64,000 nt of DNA from Pseudomonas fluorescens (lineage in GTDB: Bacteria; Pseudomonadota; Gammaproteobacteria; Pseudomonadales; Pseudomonadaceae). The translations under genes were made by a program, and so were the position numbers. The notes under the pieces were generated by a model that saw nothing but the letters and a program-made list of their open reading frames with translations, searched no databases and was not told the DNA's origin. Location: contig NZ_JSAK01000001.1 of assembly GCF_000802965.1 (NCBI RefSeq), positions 175,061 to 239,060 of the forward strand, given 5' to 3'. This document shows, in pieces, positions 54,178 through 63,852 of this stretch (its first letter is position 1; each line of letters begins with the position of its first letter).

Positions 54178-54507
54178 TCAATAATCATCCCCACGCTCAG
54201 TAACGTCCTTCTCGACCATCGGCGCATCCGGATCCTGTCCCGCCGGAAATTTGCCCTTGAGATTCCACGCAAACGCGATGATCTCGGCAATCGTCCGGTA
54301 CAACTCCTCCGGAATGCTGTCCCCCAATTCCATGCGCGCCAGCAGTTTCACCAGCTCGGCGTTTTCGTAGATCGGCACTTCATAGTCGCGGGCAATTCGT
54401 AGAATTTCTTCGGCCAGTTCTTCATCGCCTTTTGCCGTGAGGGTAGGGGCGTGGGTGCCGTCGTATTTGAGGGCGATGGCCTGGCGCGGGGCGTTGGATG
54501 TGTTCAT
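54178..54507 (-). CDS. FlhB C-terminal-domain-like protein
   Basis: The 109-residue cytoplasmic protein matches only the part of FlhB after the NPTH cleavage site (AIALKYDGTHAPTLTAKG, then AEEILRIARDYEVPIYENAELVKLL). It lacks the membrane part and the NPTH motif itself. Such short FlhB-like proteins (FlhX/PA1474 position) occur beside a FliK-like gene in pseudomonads, and may substitute for or modulate the cleaved FlhB domain. Start ATG at 54507 overlaps the stop of the upstream FliK-like gene. Its 3' end is the target of the T6SS island duplication. Confidence 0.85.
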   Translation of the reverse strand: MNTSNAPRQAIALKYDGTHAPTLTAKGDEELAEEILRIARDYEVPIYENAELVKLLARMELGDSIPEELYRTIAEIIAFAWNLKGKFPAGQDPDAPMVEKDVTERGDDY

Positions 54508-56078
54508 GCGTTTTCATCGACCCAGCGTTGTTCAAGACGGGTTTGCGGACCTGCGGGCGGTTTGCCTTGATGGCAGTCGAGATCGCCGACGTTCAGGCCC
54601 GAGGCGAGCAGGCGTTCGCGCAATGCCGCCAGATTGTTTTCGATCAGGCTGGCGGTGTAAGGCCGTTCCGCCCAGAGCTGGCTGGACAGGCTGCCCTTGA
54701 TCAACTGCGCCTGGACCTGAAGCGGCCCCAACGGCTCCATGTCGAACGCCAGGTCTACGCGCCACAGTTGCTGTTTGGGTTCACCCTCGTCGCGGCGGTC
54801 CTGTTGCGCTTCTTTCTCCGGCGCTTCTTCGCGCTGGAACTTGACCTGCAACGGTACGATGTCCTGCATGTTGCGCATCGGGATTTCCATTTGCCAGGTG
54901 CTCATCAGGCGACCATCACTGGTGACGCCGGTCTGTTCCAGGCTCGATAGCTGATGACTTTGCAGGCGCGACACAGCCGCAGCGGCCAGGCGCAACAAGT
55001 GCTCAAGGTCGTCTTCGCCTTCCGCGCTTTGCAGCAGGCGTTCGGGCAGCGGGAAACCGGTCGGCGACGGTTTGGCACTGACTTGCCCGAGCATGCCAAG
55101 GGCGTTGCGCACAAAATTCGGCATCGCCTGGGCCAGGGTGTTGGCGGCGATGATTGCGTTGAGGTTGCTATTGGCCGGCAGCCCGGGTGTCAGTTGGGCG
55201 ATCAGCTTGAGCAGATCGGCTTTTATGTCGGGCGCAAGCGTCGGGTTCTGTCCAGTCAGCAGTTTCGATTCGAGGAAGGCGCCGCTGCCGGCGAGTGCCA
55301 AAGCGAGGCCTTTTGGCGTGCTCAGTTGCTGAACATCGGGCAAACCGGCGAGCAATTTGTCGGCGACCGCCCGCAAGTCAACGGAGGTCTGGTCCGAGGC
55401 CGGCAGGTTTTGCAGGAGTTTGAGCAGTCCGTCCAGCGAGCCTTGGCGGCTATGTTGACTGACCAGTTGTTGAGTCACGGCCAATTGTTCCTGACGGTTA
55501 CTCAGCGGTACGAATTTCAACGTCTGGCTGTCTTGCACCTGCGCACTCAATAAAGTGCCGAGGCGCAACGGCTGCGGACTGTCGATGCTCAACGTGCTGC
55601 CGCTCAGGGCGGTGTTGAGCAAACTCACCATCGAACGAAACACGGTCGGCTGCCCCGGCAATTGCGGCAACACTTGGGACGTCAGCACTTTGCCTTGCAG
55701 CAGCGTGCCGACCGGCAATTGCGCGGTGTCGATGCGGGTGAGGGTGGCAACGCTGGAGGCGATGGCCTGTTGCACGGTGACTGCCAGGTTACCCGCCGAG
55801 GGCTGGGTGACCGCCAAATTGGTGCCTTGGGCCAACGGCTGGTTGCTGCTGGCCTGGACCGTGGTTTGGCGGCCACTTTCGAGGGTGACCTTGAGCAACA
55901 GTTGAAAGGTCTGATCCGTCTGCTTGAGTGACAGCACTTCGGCGTTGGCAGTCTGACCGGCGGTGATCAGGCCTTCCACCGGCGTCAGCAGCTTGATCAA
56001 CTCGCCACTGACCGCCAGCGGACGCGAGTTTGCCGGTGTGGTCTGCGGTAGCGGGAGGATGTTCATTTCGCCTGTCAT
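54504..56078 (-). CDS. FliK-like hook-length control family protein
   Basis: This 524-residue protein has a long Gln/Leu/Ser-rich N-terminal part and a C-terminal Flg_hook-type domain (about 395-515, WQMEIPMRNMQDIVPLQVKF, then DLAFDMEPLGPLQVQAQLIKGSLSSQLWA in part). It equals PA1473 of P. aeruginosa in position. It is distinct from fliK at 23480. Two starts are possible, ATG 56078 and ATG 56066 (MNILPLPQ); the second has a closer AGG ribosome site. It overlaps the FlhB-like gene by four bases, so the pair is co-translated. Confidence 0.85.
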   Translation of the reverse strand: MTGEMNILPLPQTTPANSRPLAVSGELIKLLTPVEGLITAGQTANAEVLSLKQTDQTFQLLLKVTLESGRQTTVQASSNQPLAQGTNLAVTQPSAGNLAVTVQQAIASSVATLTRIDTAQLPVGTLLQGKVLTSQVLPQLPGQPTVFRSMVSLLNTALSGSTLSIDSPQPLRLGTLLSAQVQDSQTLKFVPLSNRQEQLAVTQQLVSQHSRQGSLDGLLKLLQNLPASDQTSVDLRAVADKLLAGLPDVQQLSTPKGLALALAGSGAFLESKLLTGQNPTLAPDIKADLLKLIAQLTPGLPANSNLNAIIAANTLAQAMPNFVRNALGMLGQVSAKPSPTGFPLPERLLQSAEGEDDLEHLLRLAAAAVSRLQSHQLSSLEQTGVTSDGRLMSTWQMEIPMRNMQDIVPLQVKFQREEAPEKEAQQDRRDEGEPKQQLWRVDLAFDMEPLGPLQVQAQLIKGSLSSQLWAERPYTASLIENNLAALRERLLASGLNVGDLDCHQGKPPAGPQTRLEQRWVDENA

Positions 56079-56129
56079 ACGCGGTCACAACCTTGGGAAA
56101 ATGCGCTCTTTGGAGTAGGAAATGGCATG

Positions 56130-56135
56130 TATAAT
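56130..56135 (+). promoter_or_regulatory. Possible -10 box of the ccm operon promoter
   Basis: A perfect TATAAT lies in the divergent gap between the FliK-like gene and ccmA, about 140 bases before ccmA. The -35 region is weak (TTTGGA at an unfavourable 15-base spacing). The rest of the gap shows a GC-rich leader and no other signal. Confidence 0.4.
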
Positions 56136-56276
56136 GCCGCCGCGTTGTATACAGAGTGGCGGAAACATTGCAATTATTTGACCCAGCTCTCTAGTTCGGG
56201 CTGGCAATACATTTATTCTGCATCTCTTTAACGGCCGCGCCAGAGCCGACTTGAACCGTATAAGGCCCGTGAACCC

Positions 56277-56912
56277 TTGACCAGTCCTGTCCTGCAAACC
56301 GTTGCCCTTGCCTGTGAGCGAGACCTTCGGCTGCTCTTCGAAAATCTCGATCTGAGACTGGCCAGTGGCGAAATAGTACAGATCAGCGGTCCCAACGGCA
56401 GTGGCAAGACCAGCCTGTTGCGCCTGCTGTCCGGGTTGATGCAGCCGACCGCCGGTCAAGTGCTGCTCAACGGTCAGCCGCTGCACGAGCAACGCACGGA
56501 GCTGGCGCGCAACCTGCTGTGGATCGGCCATGCCGCCGGGATCAAGGACCTGCTGACGCCCGAAGAGAACCTGAGCTGGCTCTGCGCCCTGCATCAACCG
56601 GCCTCTCACGAGGCGATCTGGCAGGCGCTTGCGGCGGTCGGCCTGCGCGGTTTCGAGGACGTTCCCTGTCACACACTTTCCGCTGGTCAGCAACGCCGCG
56701 TGGCACTGGCCCGTTTGTATCTGGACAGCCCGCCGCTGTGGATTCTCGATGAGCCGTTTACCGCGCTCGACAAGCAAGGCGTGGCGCAGCTTGAAGAGCA
56801 CCTGGCCGCGCACTGCGAACGCGGTGGCATGGTGGTGTTGACCACGCACCACACGCTGACCCGGATGCCGGCCAGCTATCGCGACATTGATCTGGGGAAA
56901 TGGGCCGTATGA
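56277..56912 (+). CDS. ccmA: Cytochrome c maturation ABC ATPase CcmA
   Basis: CcmA is the ATPase that releases heme-loaded CcmE from CcmC. The 211-residue product has Walker A GPNGSGKT at 38-45, the signature [14 protein letters not shown] and Walker [16 protein letters not shown] 56277 starts the frame; no ATG lies upstream. The stop overlaps ccmB. Confidence 0.95.
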   Translation: MTSPVLQTVALACERDLRLLFENLDLRLASGEIVQISGPNGSGKTSLLRLLSGLMQPTAGQVLLNGQPLHEQRTELARNLLWIGHAAGIKDLLTPEENLSWLCALHQPASHEAIWQALAAVGLRGFEDVPCHTLSAGQQRRVALARLYLDSPPLWILDEPFTALDKQGVAQLEEHLAAHCERGGMVVLTTHHTLTRMPASYRDIDLGKWAV

Positions 56913-57577
56913 GTGTTTTCGGCCTGTTGGTCGCCCGCGAGGCTCGCCTGTTGTTCCGCCGTCCTGCGGAATTGGCCAATCCGCTGGTTTTCTTTGCCAT
57001 CGTGGTTTCGCTGTTCCCGTTGGCGGTCGGGCCCGAGTCTCAATTGTTGCAAACCTTGTCTCCGGGACTGGTCTGGGTGGCAGCCCTTTTATCGGTTTTG
57101 CTCTCGCTGGACGGGCTTTTCCGCAGTGATTTCGAAGACGGATCGCTGGAACAGTGGGTCCTTTCGCCGCACCCCCTGGCTCTTCTGGTTTTGGCCAAGG
57201 TGCTGGCACACTGGGCCTTCTCCGGCCTGGCCCTGGTTTTGCTCGCACCCTTGCTGGCGTTGATGCTCGGTTTGCCTGCCGCTTGTCTGCCGGTGTTGCT
57301 GCTTTCTTTGTTGCTGGGTACACCGGTGCTGAGCTTGCTCGGTGCGGTGGGCGCAGCCCTGACGGTCGGTTTGAAGCGCGGTGGCCTGTTGCTGGCGTTG
57401 CTGATCCTGCCGTTGTACATCCCGGTGTTGATTCTTGGCAGTGGCGCCTTGCAGGCAGCCTTGCAAGGCATGCCGGCGACCGGTTATCTGCTGTGGCTTG
57501 GTAGCCTGACCGCCCTGGCGATAACCCTGACACCCTTTGCAATAGCTGCTGGCCTGAAGATCAGCGTCGGCGAATAA
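56909..57577 (+). CDS. ccmB: Cytochrome c maturation permease CcmB
   Basis: CcmB is the membrane partner of CcmA. The 222 residues have about six membrane segments, such as [20 protein letters not shown] and [11 protein letters not shown] 56909 overlaps the ccmA stop; the earlier in-frame ATG at 56900 lies inside ccmA. Length is normal for the family. Confidence 0.95.
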   Translation: MSVFGLLVAREARLLFRRPAELANPLVFFAIVVSLFPLAVGPESQLLQTLSPGLVWVAALLSVLLSLDGLFRSDFEDGSLEQWVLSPHPLALLVLAKVLAHWAFSGLALVLLAPLLALMLGLPAACLPVLLLSLLLGTPVLSLLGAVGAALTVGLKRGGLLLALLILPLYIPVLILGSGALQAALQGMPATGYLLWLGSLTALAITLTPFAIAAGLKISVGE

Positions 57578-57658
57578 TGAGGTCTGATCAAAATCTGATC
57601 AGTAAAGACCCTTTTGGCTGCTTCGTGATGACGAACAGCAACCGTGATGGAAACAGTA

Positions 57659-58414
57659 ATGAACTGGACCTGGTTTCATAAGCTCGGCTCGCCCAAATGG
57701 TTTTACGGCATCAGCGGCAAAATGTTGCCTTGGCTGAGCATCGCCGCGTTGTTGCTGATCACCATTGGCGTGGTCTGGGGCCTGGCCTTCGCGCCGCCGG
57801 ACTACCAGCAGGGCAACAGTTTTCGCATCATTTATATTCACGTTCCGGCCGCGATGCTGGCGCAGTCCATCTACGTGATGCTGGCGGTGTGCGGTGTCGT
57901 CGGGCTGGTGTGGAAAATGAAACTGGCCGACGTTGCGCTGCAATGCGCGGCGCCCATCGGCGCGTGGATGACCGCCGTGGCGCTGGTCACCGGCGCCATC
58001 TGGGGCAAACCGACCTGGGGCTCGTGGTGGGTCTGGGATGCCCGACTAACGTCCATGCTGATTCTGCTGTTTTTGTACTTCGGTCTCATTGCGCTGGGCA
58101 ACGCCATCAGCAATCGTGACAGCGCGGCCAAGGCTTGCGCGGTGCTGGCGATTGTCGGCGTGATCAACATCCCGATCATCAAATACTCGGTGGAGTGGTG
58201 GAACACCCTGCACCAGGGCGCGACCTTTACCCTCACGGAAAAACCGGCGATGCCCGCCGAGATGTGGCTGCCATTGCTGCTGACGGCGCTGGGTTTCTAC
58301 TGTTTCTTCGGCGCGGTGCTGTTGCTGCGCATGCGTCTTGAAGTGCTCAAGCGCGAAGCGCGGGCAAGCTGGGTGAAAGCCGAAGTGGAAAACAGCCTGG
58401 AGGTCGCTCGATGA
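57659..58414 (+). CDS. ccmC: Heme-handling protein CcmC
   Basis: CcmC loads heme onto CcmE. The 251-residue protein has six membrane segments and the tryptophan-rich WWD motif [30 protein letters not shown] is the family start, so ATG 57659 is preferred to GTG 57644 and ATG 57647. The stop overlaps ccmD by four bases. Confidence 0.94.
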   Translation: MNWTWFHKLGSPKWFYGISGKMLPWLSIAALLLITIGVVWGLAFAPPDYQQGNSFRIIYIHVPAAMLAQSIYVMLAVCGVVGLVWKMKLADVALQCAAPIGAWMTAVALVTGAIWGKPTWGSWWVWDARLTSMLILLFLYFGLIALGNAISNRDSAAKACAVLAIVGVINIPIIKYSVEWWNTLHQGATFTLTEKPAMPAEMWLPLLLTALGFYCFFGAVLLLRMRLEVLKREARASWVKAEVENSLEVAR

Positions 58415-58587
58415 GTTTTGCTTCATTCGGCGACTTCATCGCCATGGGCCATCATGGCCTGTATGTCTGGTCGGCCTACGGCATCTGTCTGGCGGTGCTG
58501 GCCCTCAACGTGGCGGCGCCGATCCTGGCCCGCAAGCGGTATCTGCAACAAGAGGCGCGTCGTCTGCGCCGGGAGAACGGCAAGTGA
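58411..58587 (+). CDS. ccmD: Heme exporter accessory protein CcmD
   Basis: This 58-residue frame is short, but it has the standard CcmD features: [20 protein letters not shown], then one membrane helix ([18 protein letters not shown]) and a basic tail ending RRLRRENGK. CcmD is needed to release holo-CcmE from the CcmABC complex. ATG 58411 overlaps the ccmC stop, and its end overlaps ccmE. Confidence 0.93.
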   Translation: MSFASFGDFIAMGHHGLYVWSAYGICLAVLALNVAAPILARKRYLQQEARRLRRENGK

Positions 58588-59039
58588 ATCCCCTGCGTAA
58601 AAAGCGTCTTATCATCATTCTGGCGATTCTGGTCGGGGTCGGCGCTGCCGTCGGCCTGGCCCTGAGCGCCCTGCAGCAGAACATCAATCTGTTTTACACG
58701 CCGACCCAGATCGCCAACGGTGAAGCGCCGCAAGACACACGCATCCGTGCCGGTGGCATGGTTGAGGCTGGTTCCTTGCAGCGTTCCGGCGATTCGCTGG
58801 ACGTGAAGTTTGTCGTCACCGACTTCAACAAATCCGTGACCATCACCTATCGCGGCATCCTCCCGGATCTGTTCCGCGAAGGGCAGGGCATCGTCGCCCT
58901 CGGCAAGCTCAACGCCGACGGCGTGGTGGTGGCCGACGAAGTGCTGGCCAAGCACGATGAAAAGTACATGCCACCGGAAGTGACCAAAGCGCTGAAAGAC
59001 AGTGGTCAATCCGCCCCGACACCTGCGAAGGAGGGTTGA
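58584..59039 (+). CDS. ccmE: Periplasmic heme chaperone CcmE
   Basis: CcmE carries heme covalently from CcmC to CcmF. The 151-residue protein has an N-terminal membrane anchor (about 8-28, [19 protein letters not shown]) and a beta-barrel domain. The heme-binding motif HDEKY holds His124 and Tyr128. GTG 58584 starts the frame inside the end of ccmD. Confidence 0.96.
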   Translation: MNPLRKKRLIIILAILVGVGAAVGLALSALQQNINLFYTPTQIANGEAPQDTRIRAGGMVEAGSLQRSGDSLDVKFVVTDFNKSVTITYRGILPDLFREGQGIVALGKLNADGVVVADEVLAKHDEKYMPPEVTKALKDSGQSAPTPAKEG

Positions 59040-59042
59040 TCC

Positions 59043-61031
59043 ATGACTTCCGGCATCTTTATTCCTGAGTTGGGCCACTTGGCCATGATCCTGGCGTTGT
59101 GTTTTGCGCTGGTGCAAGCCGTGGTGCCGTTGCTCGGCGCCTGGCGCGGCGACCGCTTGTGGATGAGCCTGGCGCAACCGGCCGCGTGGGGCCAGTTCAC
59201 CTTCCTGCTGTTTGCCTTTGGCTGCCTGACCTACGCGTTCATGGCCGACGATTTTTCCGTCGCTTATGTGGCCAACAACTCCAACAGCGCCTTGCCGTGG
59301 TACTACAAGTTCAGCGCCGTGTGGGGCGCGCACGAAGGTTCGCTGTTGCTGTGGGCCCTGATCCTCGGCGGCTGGACCTTCGCCGTGTCGGTGTTCTCCC
59401 GGCAGTTACCGCAAGTCATGCTCGCCCGCGTACTGGCAGTGATGGGCATGATCAGCACCGGTTTCCTGCTGTTCCTGATCCTCACCTCGAACCCGTTCAA
59501 ACGCATCCTGCCGCAAGTGCCGAGCGATGGCGCCGACCTTAATCCGCTGCTGCAAGACATCGGCCTGATCGTTCACCCGCCGATGCTGTACATGGGCTAC
59601 GTCGGGTTCTCGGTGGCGTTCGCGTTTGCCATCGCCGCGTTGATGGGCGGTCGTCTCGATGCGGCGTGGGCCCGTTGGTCGCGTCCGTGGACCATCGTCG
59701 CCTGGGCGTTCCTCGGCATCGGCATTACCCTCGGTTCGTGGTGGGCTTACTACGAACTCGGCTGGGGCGGCTGGTGGTTCTGGGACCCGGTGGAAAACGC
59801 TTCCTTCATGCCTTGGCTGGTGGGCACCGCGTTGATTCACTCCCTGGCGGTCACGGAAAAACGTGGCGTGTTCAAGAGCTGGACCGTGTTGCTGGCCATT
59901 GCTGCGTTCTCGCTGAGCCTGCTGGGGACCTTCCTCGTACGTTCCGGCGTGCTGACCTCGGTGCATGCCTTTGCGTCGGACCCGGAGCGCGGCGTGTTCA
60001 TCCTGATTTTCCTGCTGTTTGTGGTCGGCGGTTCGTTGACGCTGTTCGCCCTGCGCGCACCGGTGGTCAAGAGCCAGGTCGGCTTCAACCTCTGGTCCCG
60101 GGAAACCCTGCTGCTGGGCAACAACCTGGTGCTGGTGGTGGCGGCTTCGATGATTCTGCTTGGCACTTTGTACCCATTGATTCTGGATGCGATGACCGGC
60201 GCCAAGCTGTCGGTCGGCCCGCCGTACTTCAACGCGCTGTTCATTCCGTTGATGGCATTGCTGATGATGGTGATGGCGGTCGGCGTGATCGTGCGCTGGA
60301 AAGATACCCCGGTGAAATGGCTGCTGAGCATGCTGACCCCGGTGCTGCTTGGCAGCGCTGCATTGGCAGTGGTGGCCGGCGTCGCCTACGGCGATTTCAA
60401 CTGGGCGGTGCTGGCGACGTTCATGCTTGCCGCCTGGGTATTGCTGGCCGGCGTGCGTGACATCTTCGACAAGACTCGCCACAAAGGCTTGATCAAAGGT
60501 TTGCCGACCCTGACCCGCAGCTATTGGGGCATGCAGGTGGCGCACCTGGGCATCGCGGTCTGCGCCCTCGGCGTGGTGCTGTCGAGCCAGAACAGCGCCG
60601 AGCGCGATCTGCGCCTGTCGCCGGGCGAATCCATGGCCCTGGGCGGTTACCAGTTTGTCTTCGAAGGCGCCAAACACTTCGAAGGCCCGAACTTCACCTC
60701 CGACAAGGGCACCATTCGAGTGATCCGCGACGGCAAGGAAATCAGCGTGCTGCACCCGGAAAAACGCCTGTACACCGTGCAGAACTCGGTGATGACCGAA
60801 GCCGGGATCGACGCCGGTTTCACCCGTGACCTTTACGTCGCCCTCGGTGAACCGCTGGGCGATGGCGCCTGGGCCGTGCGCGTGCATGTGAAGCCGTTCG
60901 TGCGCTGGATCTGGTTCGGCGGTTTGCTCACTGGTCTCGGCGGGTTGCTGGCGGCGCTGGATGGCCGATATCGAGTCAAGGTGAAAAGCCGCGTGCGTGA
61001 GGCACTGGGCATGTCTGGAGCGACTGCATGA
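59043..61031 (+). CDS. ccmF: Cytochrome c heme lyase subunit CcmF
   Basis: CcmF attaches heme to apocytochrome c. The 662-residue integral membrane protein has about fifteen hydrophobic segments and the tryptophan-rich WWD motif GWGGWWFWDPVENASFMPWL (quoted as WGGWWFWDPVENAS) at about residues 240-256. Conserved histidines flank it (VHPPMLYMGYVG, HAFASDPERG). The 3' end overlaps ccmG. Confidence 0.96.
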   Translation: MTSGIFIPELGHLAMILALCFALVQAVVPLLGAWRGDRLWMSLAQPAAWGQFTFLLFAFGCLTYAFMADDFSVAYVANNSNSALPWYYKFSAVWGAHEGSLLLWALILGGWTFAVSVFSRQLPQVMLARVLAVMGMISTGFLLFLILTSNPFKRILPQVPSDGADLNPLLQDIGLIVHPPMLYMGYVGFSVAFAFAIAALMGGRLDAAWARWSRPWTIVAWAFLGIGITLGSWWAYYELGWGGWWFWDPVENASFMPWLVGTALIHSLAVTEKRGVFKSWTVLLAIAAFSLSLLGTFLVRSGVLTSVHAFASDPERGVFILIFLLFVVGGSLTLFALRAPVVKSQVGFNLWSRETLLLGNNLVLVVAASMILLGTLYPLILDAMTGAKLSVGPPYFNALFIPLMALLMMVMAVGVIVRWKDTPVKWLLSMLTPVLLGSAALAVVAGVAYGDFNWAVLATFMLAAWVLLAGVRDIFDKTRHKGLIKGLPTLTRSYWGMQVAHLGIAVCALGVVLSSQNSAERDLRLSPGESMALGGYQFVFEGAKHFEGPNFTSDKGTIRVIRDGKEISVLHPEKRLYTVQNSVMTEAGIDAGFTRDLYVALGEPLGDGAWAVRVHVKPFVRWIWFGGLLTGLGGLLAALDGRYRVKVKSRVREALGMSGATA

Positions 61032-61564
61032 GACGTTGGTTGATGCTGCTGCCACTGGCGATTTTTCTGGTGGTCGCTGTTTTCCTTTATCGCGGGCTGT
61101 ACCTGGACCCGGCCGAGTTGCCTTCGGCGATGATCGGCAAACCGTTCCCGGAGTTTTCCCTGCCCGCGGTGCAGGGCGACAAGACCCTGACCCGCGCTGA
61201 CATCGTCGGTAAACCGGCGCTGGTCAACGTTTGGGGCACCTGGTGCATTTCCTGCCGGGTCGAGCACCCGGTGCTGAACAAACTGGCCGAGAAGGGCGTG
61301 GTGATCTACGGCATCAACTACAAGGACATCAACGCCGATGCCTTGAAGTGGCTGGCGGAATTCCACAATCCGTATCAACTCGACATCCGCGACGACGCTG
61401 GCACCCTGGGCTTGAACCTCGGCGTGTACGGCGCGCCGGAAACCTTCTTCATCGACGCCAAAGGCATCATCCGCGACAAGTTCGTCGGCGTGATTGACGA
61501 GCAAGTCTGGCGTGAAAAACTGGCGGCGAAGTATCAGGCGCTGGTCGACGAGGCCAAGCCATGA
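61028..61564 (+). CDS. ccmG: Periplasmic thiol:disulfide protein CcmG (DsbE)
   Basis: CcmG reduces the disulfide of apocytochrome c before heme is attached. The 178-residue protein has an N-terminal membrane anchor (about 4-24) and a thioredoxin fold with active site WCISC (Cys73, Cys76) and the CcmG loop YGAPETFFID. It overlaps both ccmF and ccmH. Confidence 0.96.
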   Translation: MRRWLMLLPLAIFLVVAVFLYRGLYLDPAELPSAMIGKPFPEFSLPAVQGDKTLTRADIVGKPALVNVWGTWCISCRVEHPVLNKLAEKGVVIYGINYKDINADALKWLAEFHNPYQLDIRDDAGTLGLNLGVYGAPETFFIDAKGIIRDKFVGVIDEQVWREKLAAKYQALVDEAKP

Positions 61565-62031
61565 AGCGCTGGATCGCCGCTGTTGTCCTGGGACTGAGCA
61601 TGGCTGGCGTGGCTCACGCGGCCATCGACACCTACGAGTTCGCCAAGGAGGGCGATCGCGAGCGTTTTCGCGAGCTGACCAAGGAGCTGCGTTGCCCCAA
61701 GTGCCAGAACCAGGACATCGCCGACTCCAACGCGCCGATCGCAGCCGACCTGCGCAAAGAGATTTTCCGCATGTTGGGCGAGGGCAAGGACAACCAGCAG
61801 ATCATCGACTTCATGGTGGATCGCTACGGTGATTTCGTCCGCTACAAACCCGCTCTCAACGCCAAAACCGCGTTGCTCTGGTTGGGCCCGGCCGGACTGC
61901 TGCTCGGTGGTTTTGTGGTCATCGCGGTGATCGTCCGTCGTCGTCGCGCGCAACGCACCGACACCCCGGACTCGCTTTCTGCCGAGGAGCGCGAGCGCCT
62001 CGACCAACTGTTGGATAAAAACCAAGAATGA
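61561..62031 (+). CDS. ccmH: Cytochrome c maturation protein CcmH
   Basis: CcmH acts on apocytochrome thiols. The 156-residue product has a signal peptide (about 1-20), the LRCPKCQ motif with Cys45 and Cys48 and the block [16 protein letters not shown]. One membrane helix lies at about 100-122. Length matches the short CcmH type; the CycH part is a separate gene, ccmI. Confidence 0.96.
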   Translation: MKRWIAAVVLGLSMAGVAHAAIDTYEFAKEGDRERFRELTKELRCPKCQNQDIADSNAPIAADLRKEIFRMLGEGKDNQQIIDFMVDRYGDFVRYKPALNAKTALLWLGPAGLLLGGFVVIAVIVRRRRAQRTDTPDSLSAEERERLDQLLDKNQE

Positions 62032-63230
62032 TTGATTTCTGGCTCGCTGCAGGTTTGCTGCTACTGGTTGCCCTGAGTTTTCTGTTGATCCCCATTCTGC
62101 GTAGCCGTCGCGCCCAGCTCGAAGAGGATCGTACTGCCCTGAACGTGGCGCTGTATCAGGAGCGCGTGGCCGAGTTGCAGGTTCAGCGCGAAGAGGGCGT
62201 TCTCGATGCCGCGCAGATGGACGCCGGCCGCGCCGAAGCCGCCCGTGAATTGCTCGCCGACACCGAAGGCGTTGCGGCGCCACGGGTTTCGCGCCTGGGC
62301 AAGCCGGCGCCGTTGCTGGCAGCGGTCCTGGTGCCGGTGTTGGGCCTGGGCTTGTACCTGCATTTCGGCGCTAGCGACAAAGTCGAACTGACCCGGGAAT
62401 TCTCCCAGGCACCGCAGTCGATGGAAGAAATGACCCGGCGTCTGGAGCGGGCGGTCGCGGCGCAGCCGGATTCCGCTGAAGCGCTGTATTTCCTCGGTCG
62501 CACCTACATGACCCAGGATCGTCCTGCCGACGCGGCGAAGATTTTCGAACGCACCGTGAACCTGGCCGGGCGTCAGCCGGAACTGCTCGGCCAATGGGCT
62601 CAGGCGCAATACTTCGCCGATGGCAAGAAGTGGTCGGACAAGGTTCAGGCCTTGACTGACGAAGCGCTGAAAGCCGATCCGAAAGAAGTCACCAGCCTTG
62701 GCTTGCTGGGCATCGCCGCCTTCGAGGGGCAGCGTTATCAGGAAGCGATCAATTACTGGAACCGCCTGCTGGAGCAACTGCCGCCAGAGGACCAATCCCG
62801 TGTCGCGTTGCAGGGCGGCATTACCCGCGCCACCGAGAAACTGGTGGCCAGCGGTGGCAAAGTGGCCGAGGCACCGGCGGCCAAACCGGCGGCGTTGCTC
62901 AAGGTCCGGGTGGATTTGGCGGCCGATTTGAAAGCCAAGGTCCAGCCGGGCGATAGCGTGTTCATCTTCGCCCGTGCAACCTCCGGCCCTCCCGCGCCGC
63001 TGGCGGCCAAGCGCCTGACCGTGGCGGACCTGCCGGCGACGGTCGAACTGGGCGATGCCGACGCAATGATGCCGCAGTTGAAACTGTCGAACTTCCCTGA
63101 AGTCCAACTGGTTGCGCGCATCTCCCGCGCCGGCCAACCGACGGCGGGCGAGTGGATCGGTCGCAGCCAGCCCTTGGCCAGCAGCACCACCGCGCCGCAA
63201 ACACTGACCATCGACAGCCCGGATAAATAA
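62028..63230 (+). CDS. ccmI: Apocytochrome c chaperone CcmI (CycH)
   Basis: CcmI presents apocytochrome c to CcmF/CcmH. The 400 residues have two N-terminal membrane helices (about 1-25 and 93-113), a cytoplasmic loop between them and a periplasmic TPR domain (about 140-260, [27 protein letters not shown] in part). A beta-rich C-terminal domain follows. It is the last ccm gene, after overlaps through the whole operon. Confidence 0.94.
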   Translation: MIDFWLAAGLLLLVALSFLLIPILRSRRAQLEEDRTALNVALYQERVAELQVQREEGVLDAAQMDAGRAEAARELLADTEGVAAPRVSRLGKPAPLLAAVLVPVLGLGLYLHFGASDKVELTREFSQAPQSMEEMTRRLERAVAAQPDSAEALYFLGRTYMTQDRPADAAKIFERTVNLAGRQPELLGQWAQAQYFADGKKWSDKVQALTDEALKADPKEVTSLGLLGIAAFEGQRYQEAINYWNRLLEQLPPEDQSRVALQGGITRATEKLVASGGKVAEAPAAKPAALLKVRVDLAADLKAKVQPGDSVFIFARATSGPPAPLAAKRLTVADLPATVELGDADAMMPQLKLSNFPEVQLVARISRAGQPTAGEWIGRSQPLASSTTAPQTLTIDSPDK

Positions 63231-63243
63231 CAGGAACGCCATC

Positions 63244-63651
63244 ATGACCGCCATCGCTCGTATCACCTTGCTCAGCGTTGTTTTGGGGCTGAGCGCTTGT
63301 GCGGTCCAACGACCACCCGAGCAACAAACCCCACCGCCGATTCCTCCATCACAGCCGAGTACCAAACCGGCGCCATCGACGGTACCGAGCAAGCCGACGA
63401 CCCCGAGCAAACCGGCTAAACCGTTGCCTCGTACGTCTGCGAGCTTCGCGCCGCCGCCGGGGGGCAATAGTCATTGGGATGCGAAGATGGGTGTGTATGT
63501 GCTGGATGACCAGCCGAACACGTTCTATCGCCAGCGCACGTATTACCGTTGGGATAATGGCTGGAGCCGGTCGATCAGTCCGACAGGTCCGTGGGAAGAG
63601 ACGGATATCCACGGGGTGCCGGGTGGTTTGGGACGGCAATTCGGGCAGTGA
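63244..63651 (+). CDS. Small Pro-rich lipoprotein of unknown function
   Basis: The 135-residue product has a lipoprotein signal (LLSVVLGLSAC, lipid on Cys19, Ala at +2). A Pro/Thr/Lys-rich linker (about 22-75, PSTKPAPSTVPSKPTTPSKP) leads to a compact C-terminal segment rich in Trp and Tyr (NSHWDAKMGVYVLDD, then RTYYRWDNGWSRSISPTGPW). I do not recognise a family. It lies 13 bases after ccmI and is followed by a terminator, so it may be the last gene of the ccm transcript. Confidence 0.8.
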   Translation: MTAIARITLLSVVLGLSACAVQRPPEQQTPPPIPPSQPSTKPAPSTVPSKPTTPSKPAKPLPRTSASFAPPPGGNSHWDAKMGVYVLDDQPNTFYRQRTYYRWDNGWSRSISPTGPWEETDIHGVPGGLGRQFGQ

Positions 63652-63654
63652 TGC

Positions 63655-63684
63655 AAAAGGCGACCTTCGGGGTCGCCTTTTTTG
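63655..63684 (+). terminator. Rho-independent terminator after the ccm operon
   Basis: AAAAGGCGACC pairs with GGTCGCCTTTT around a TTCGG tetraloop, and five to six T follow. This is the clear end of the ccmA-lipoprotein transcript. Confidence 0.93.
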
Positions 63685-63692
63685 TGCCTGCG

Positions 63693-63722
63693 CTGTAGGA
63701 GCTGGCTCGCCAGCGATGGCGG
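63693..63722 (+). repeat. Single REP-type unit
   Basis: CTGTAGGAGCTGGCTCGCCA and the following AGCGATGGCGG form one REP unit without a facing partner nearby. The next unit, of a slightly different type, starts at 63761. Confidence 0.7.
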
Positions 63723-63760
63723 CCTTCCAGCCGACCCGGGTTTTGCAAATGTACCCAATC

Positions 63761-63852
63761 CCTGTAGGAGCCGGCTTGCTGGCGATGGCGGTGTGTCAGG
63801 CGCGGGGATGTCGCCTGAACGGACGTCATCGCCAGCAAGCCGGCTCCTACAG
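63761..63852. repeat. REP-type palindrome pair
   Basis: Inverted arms (TGTAGGAGCCGGCTTGCTGG and its complement ending GGCTCCTACAG) flank about 35 bases. Confidence 0.82.

Noticed and set aside
45177..54302. Prophage or transposon origin of the VgrG island
   Set aside because: No integrase, transposase, tail, lysis or terminal inverted repeat genes or features are present.
59406..61055. Long minus-strand frame opposite ccmF
   Set aside because: Antisense shadow with His/Gln-rich low complexity and no recognisable motif.
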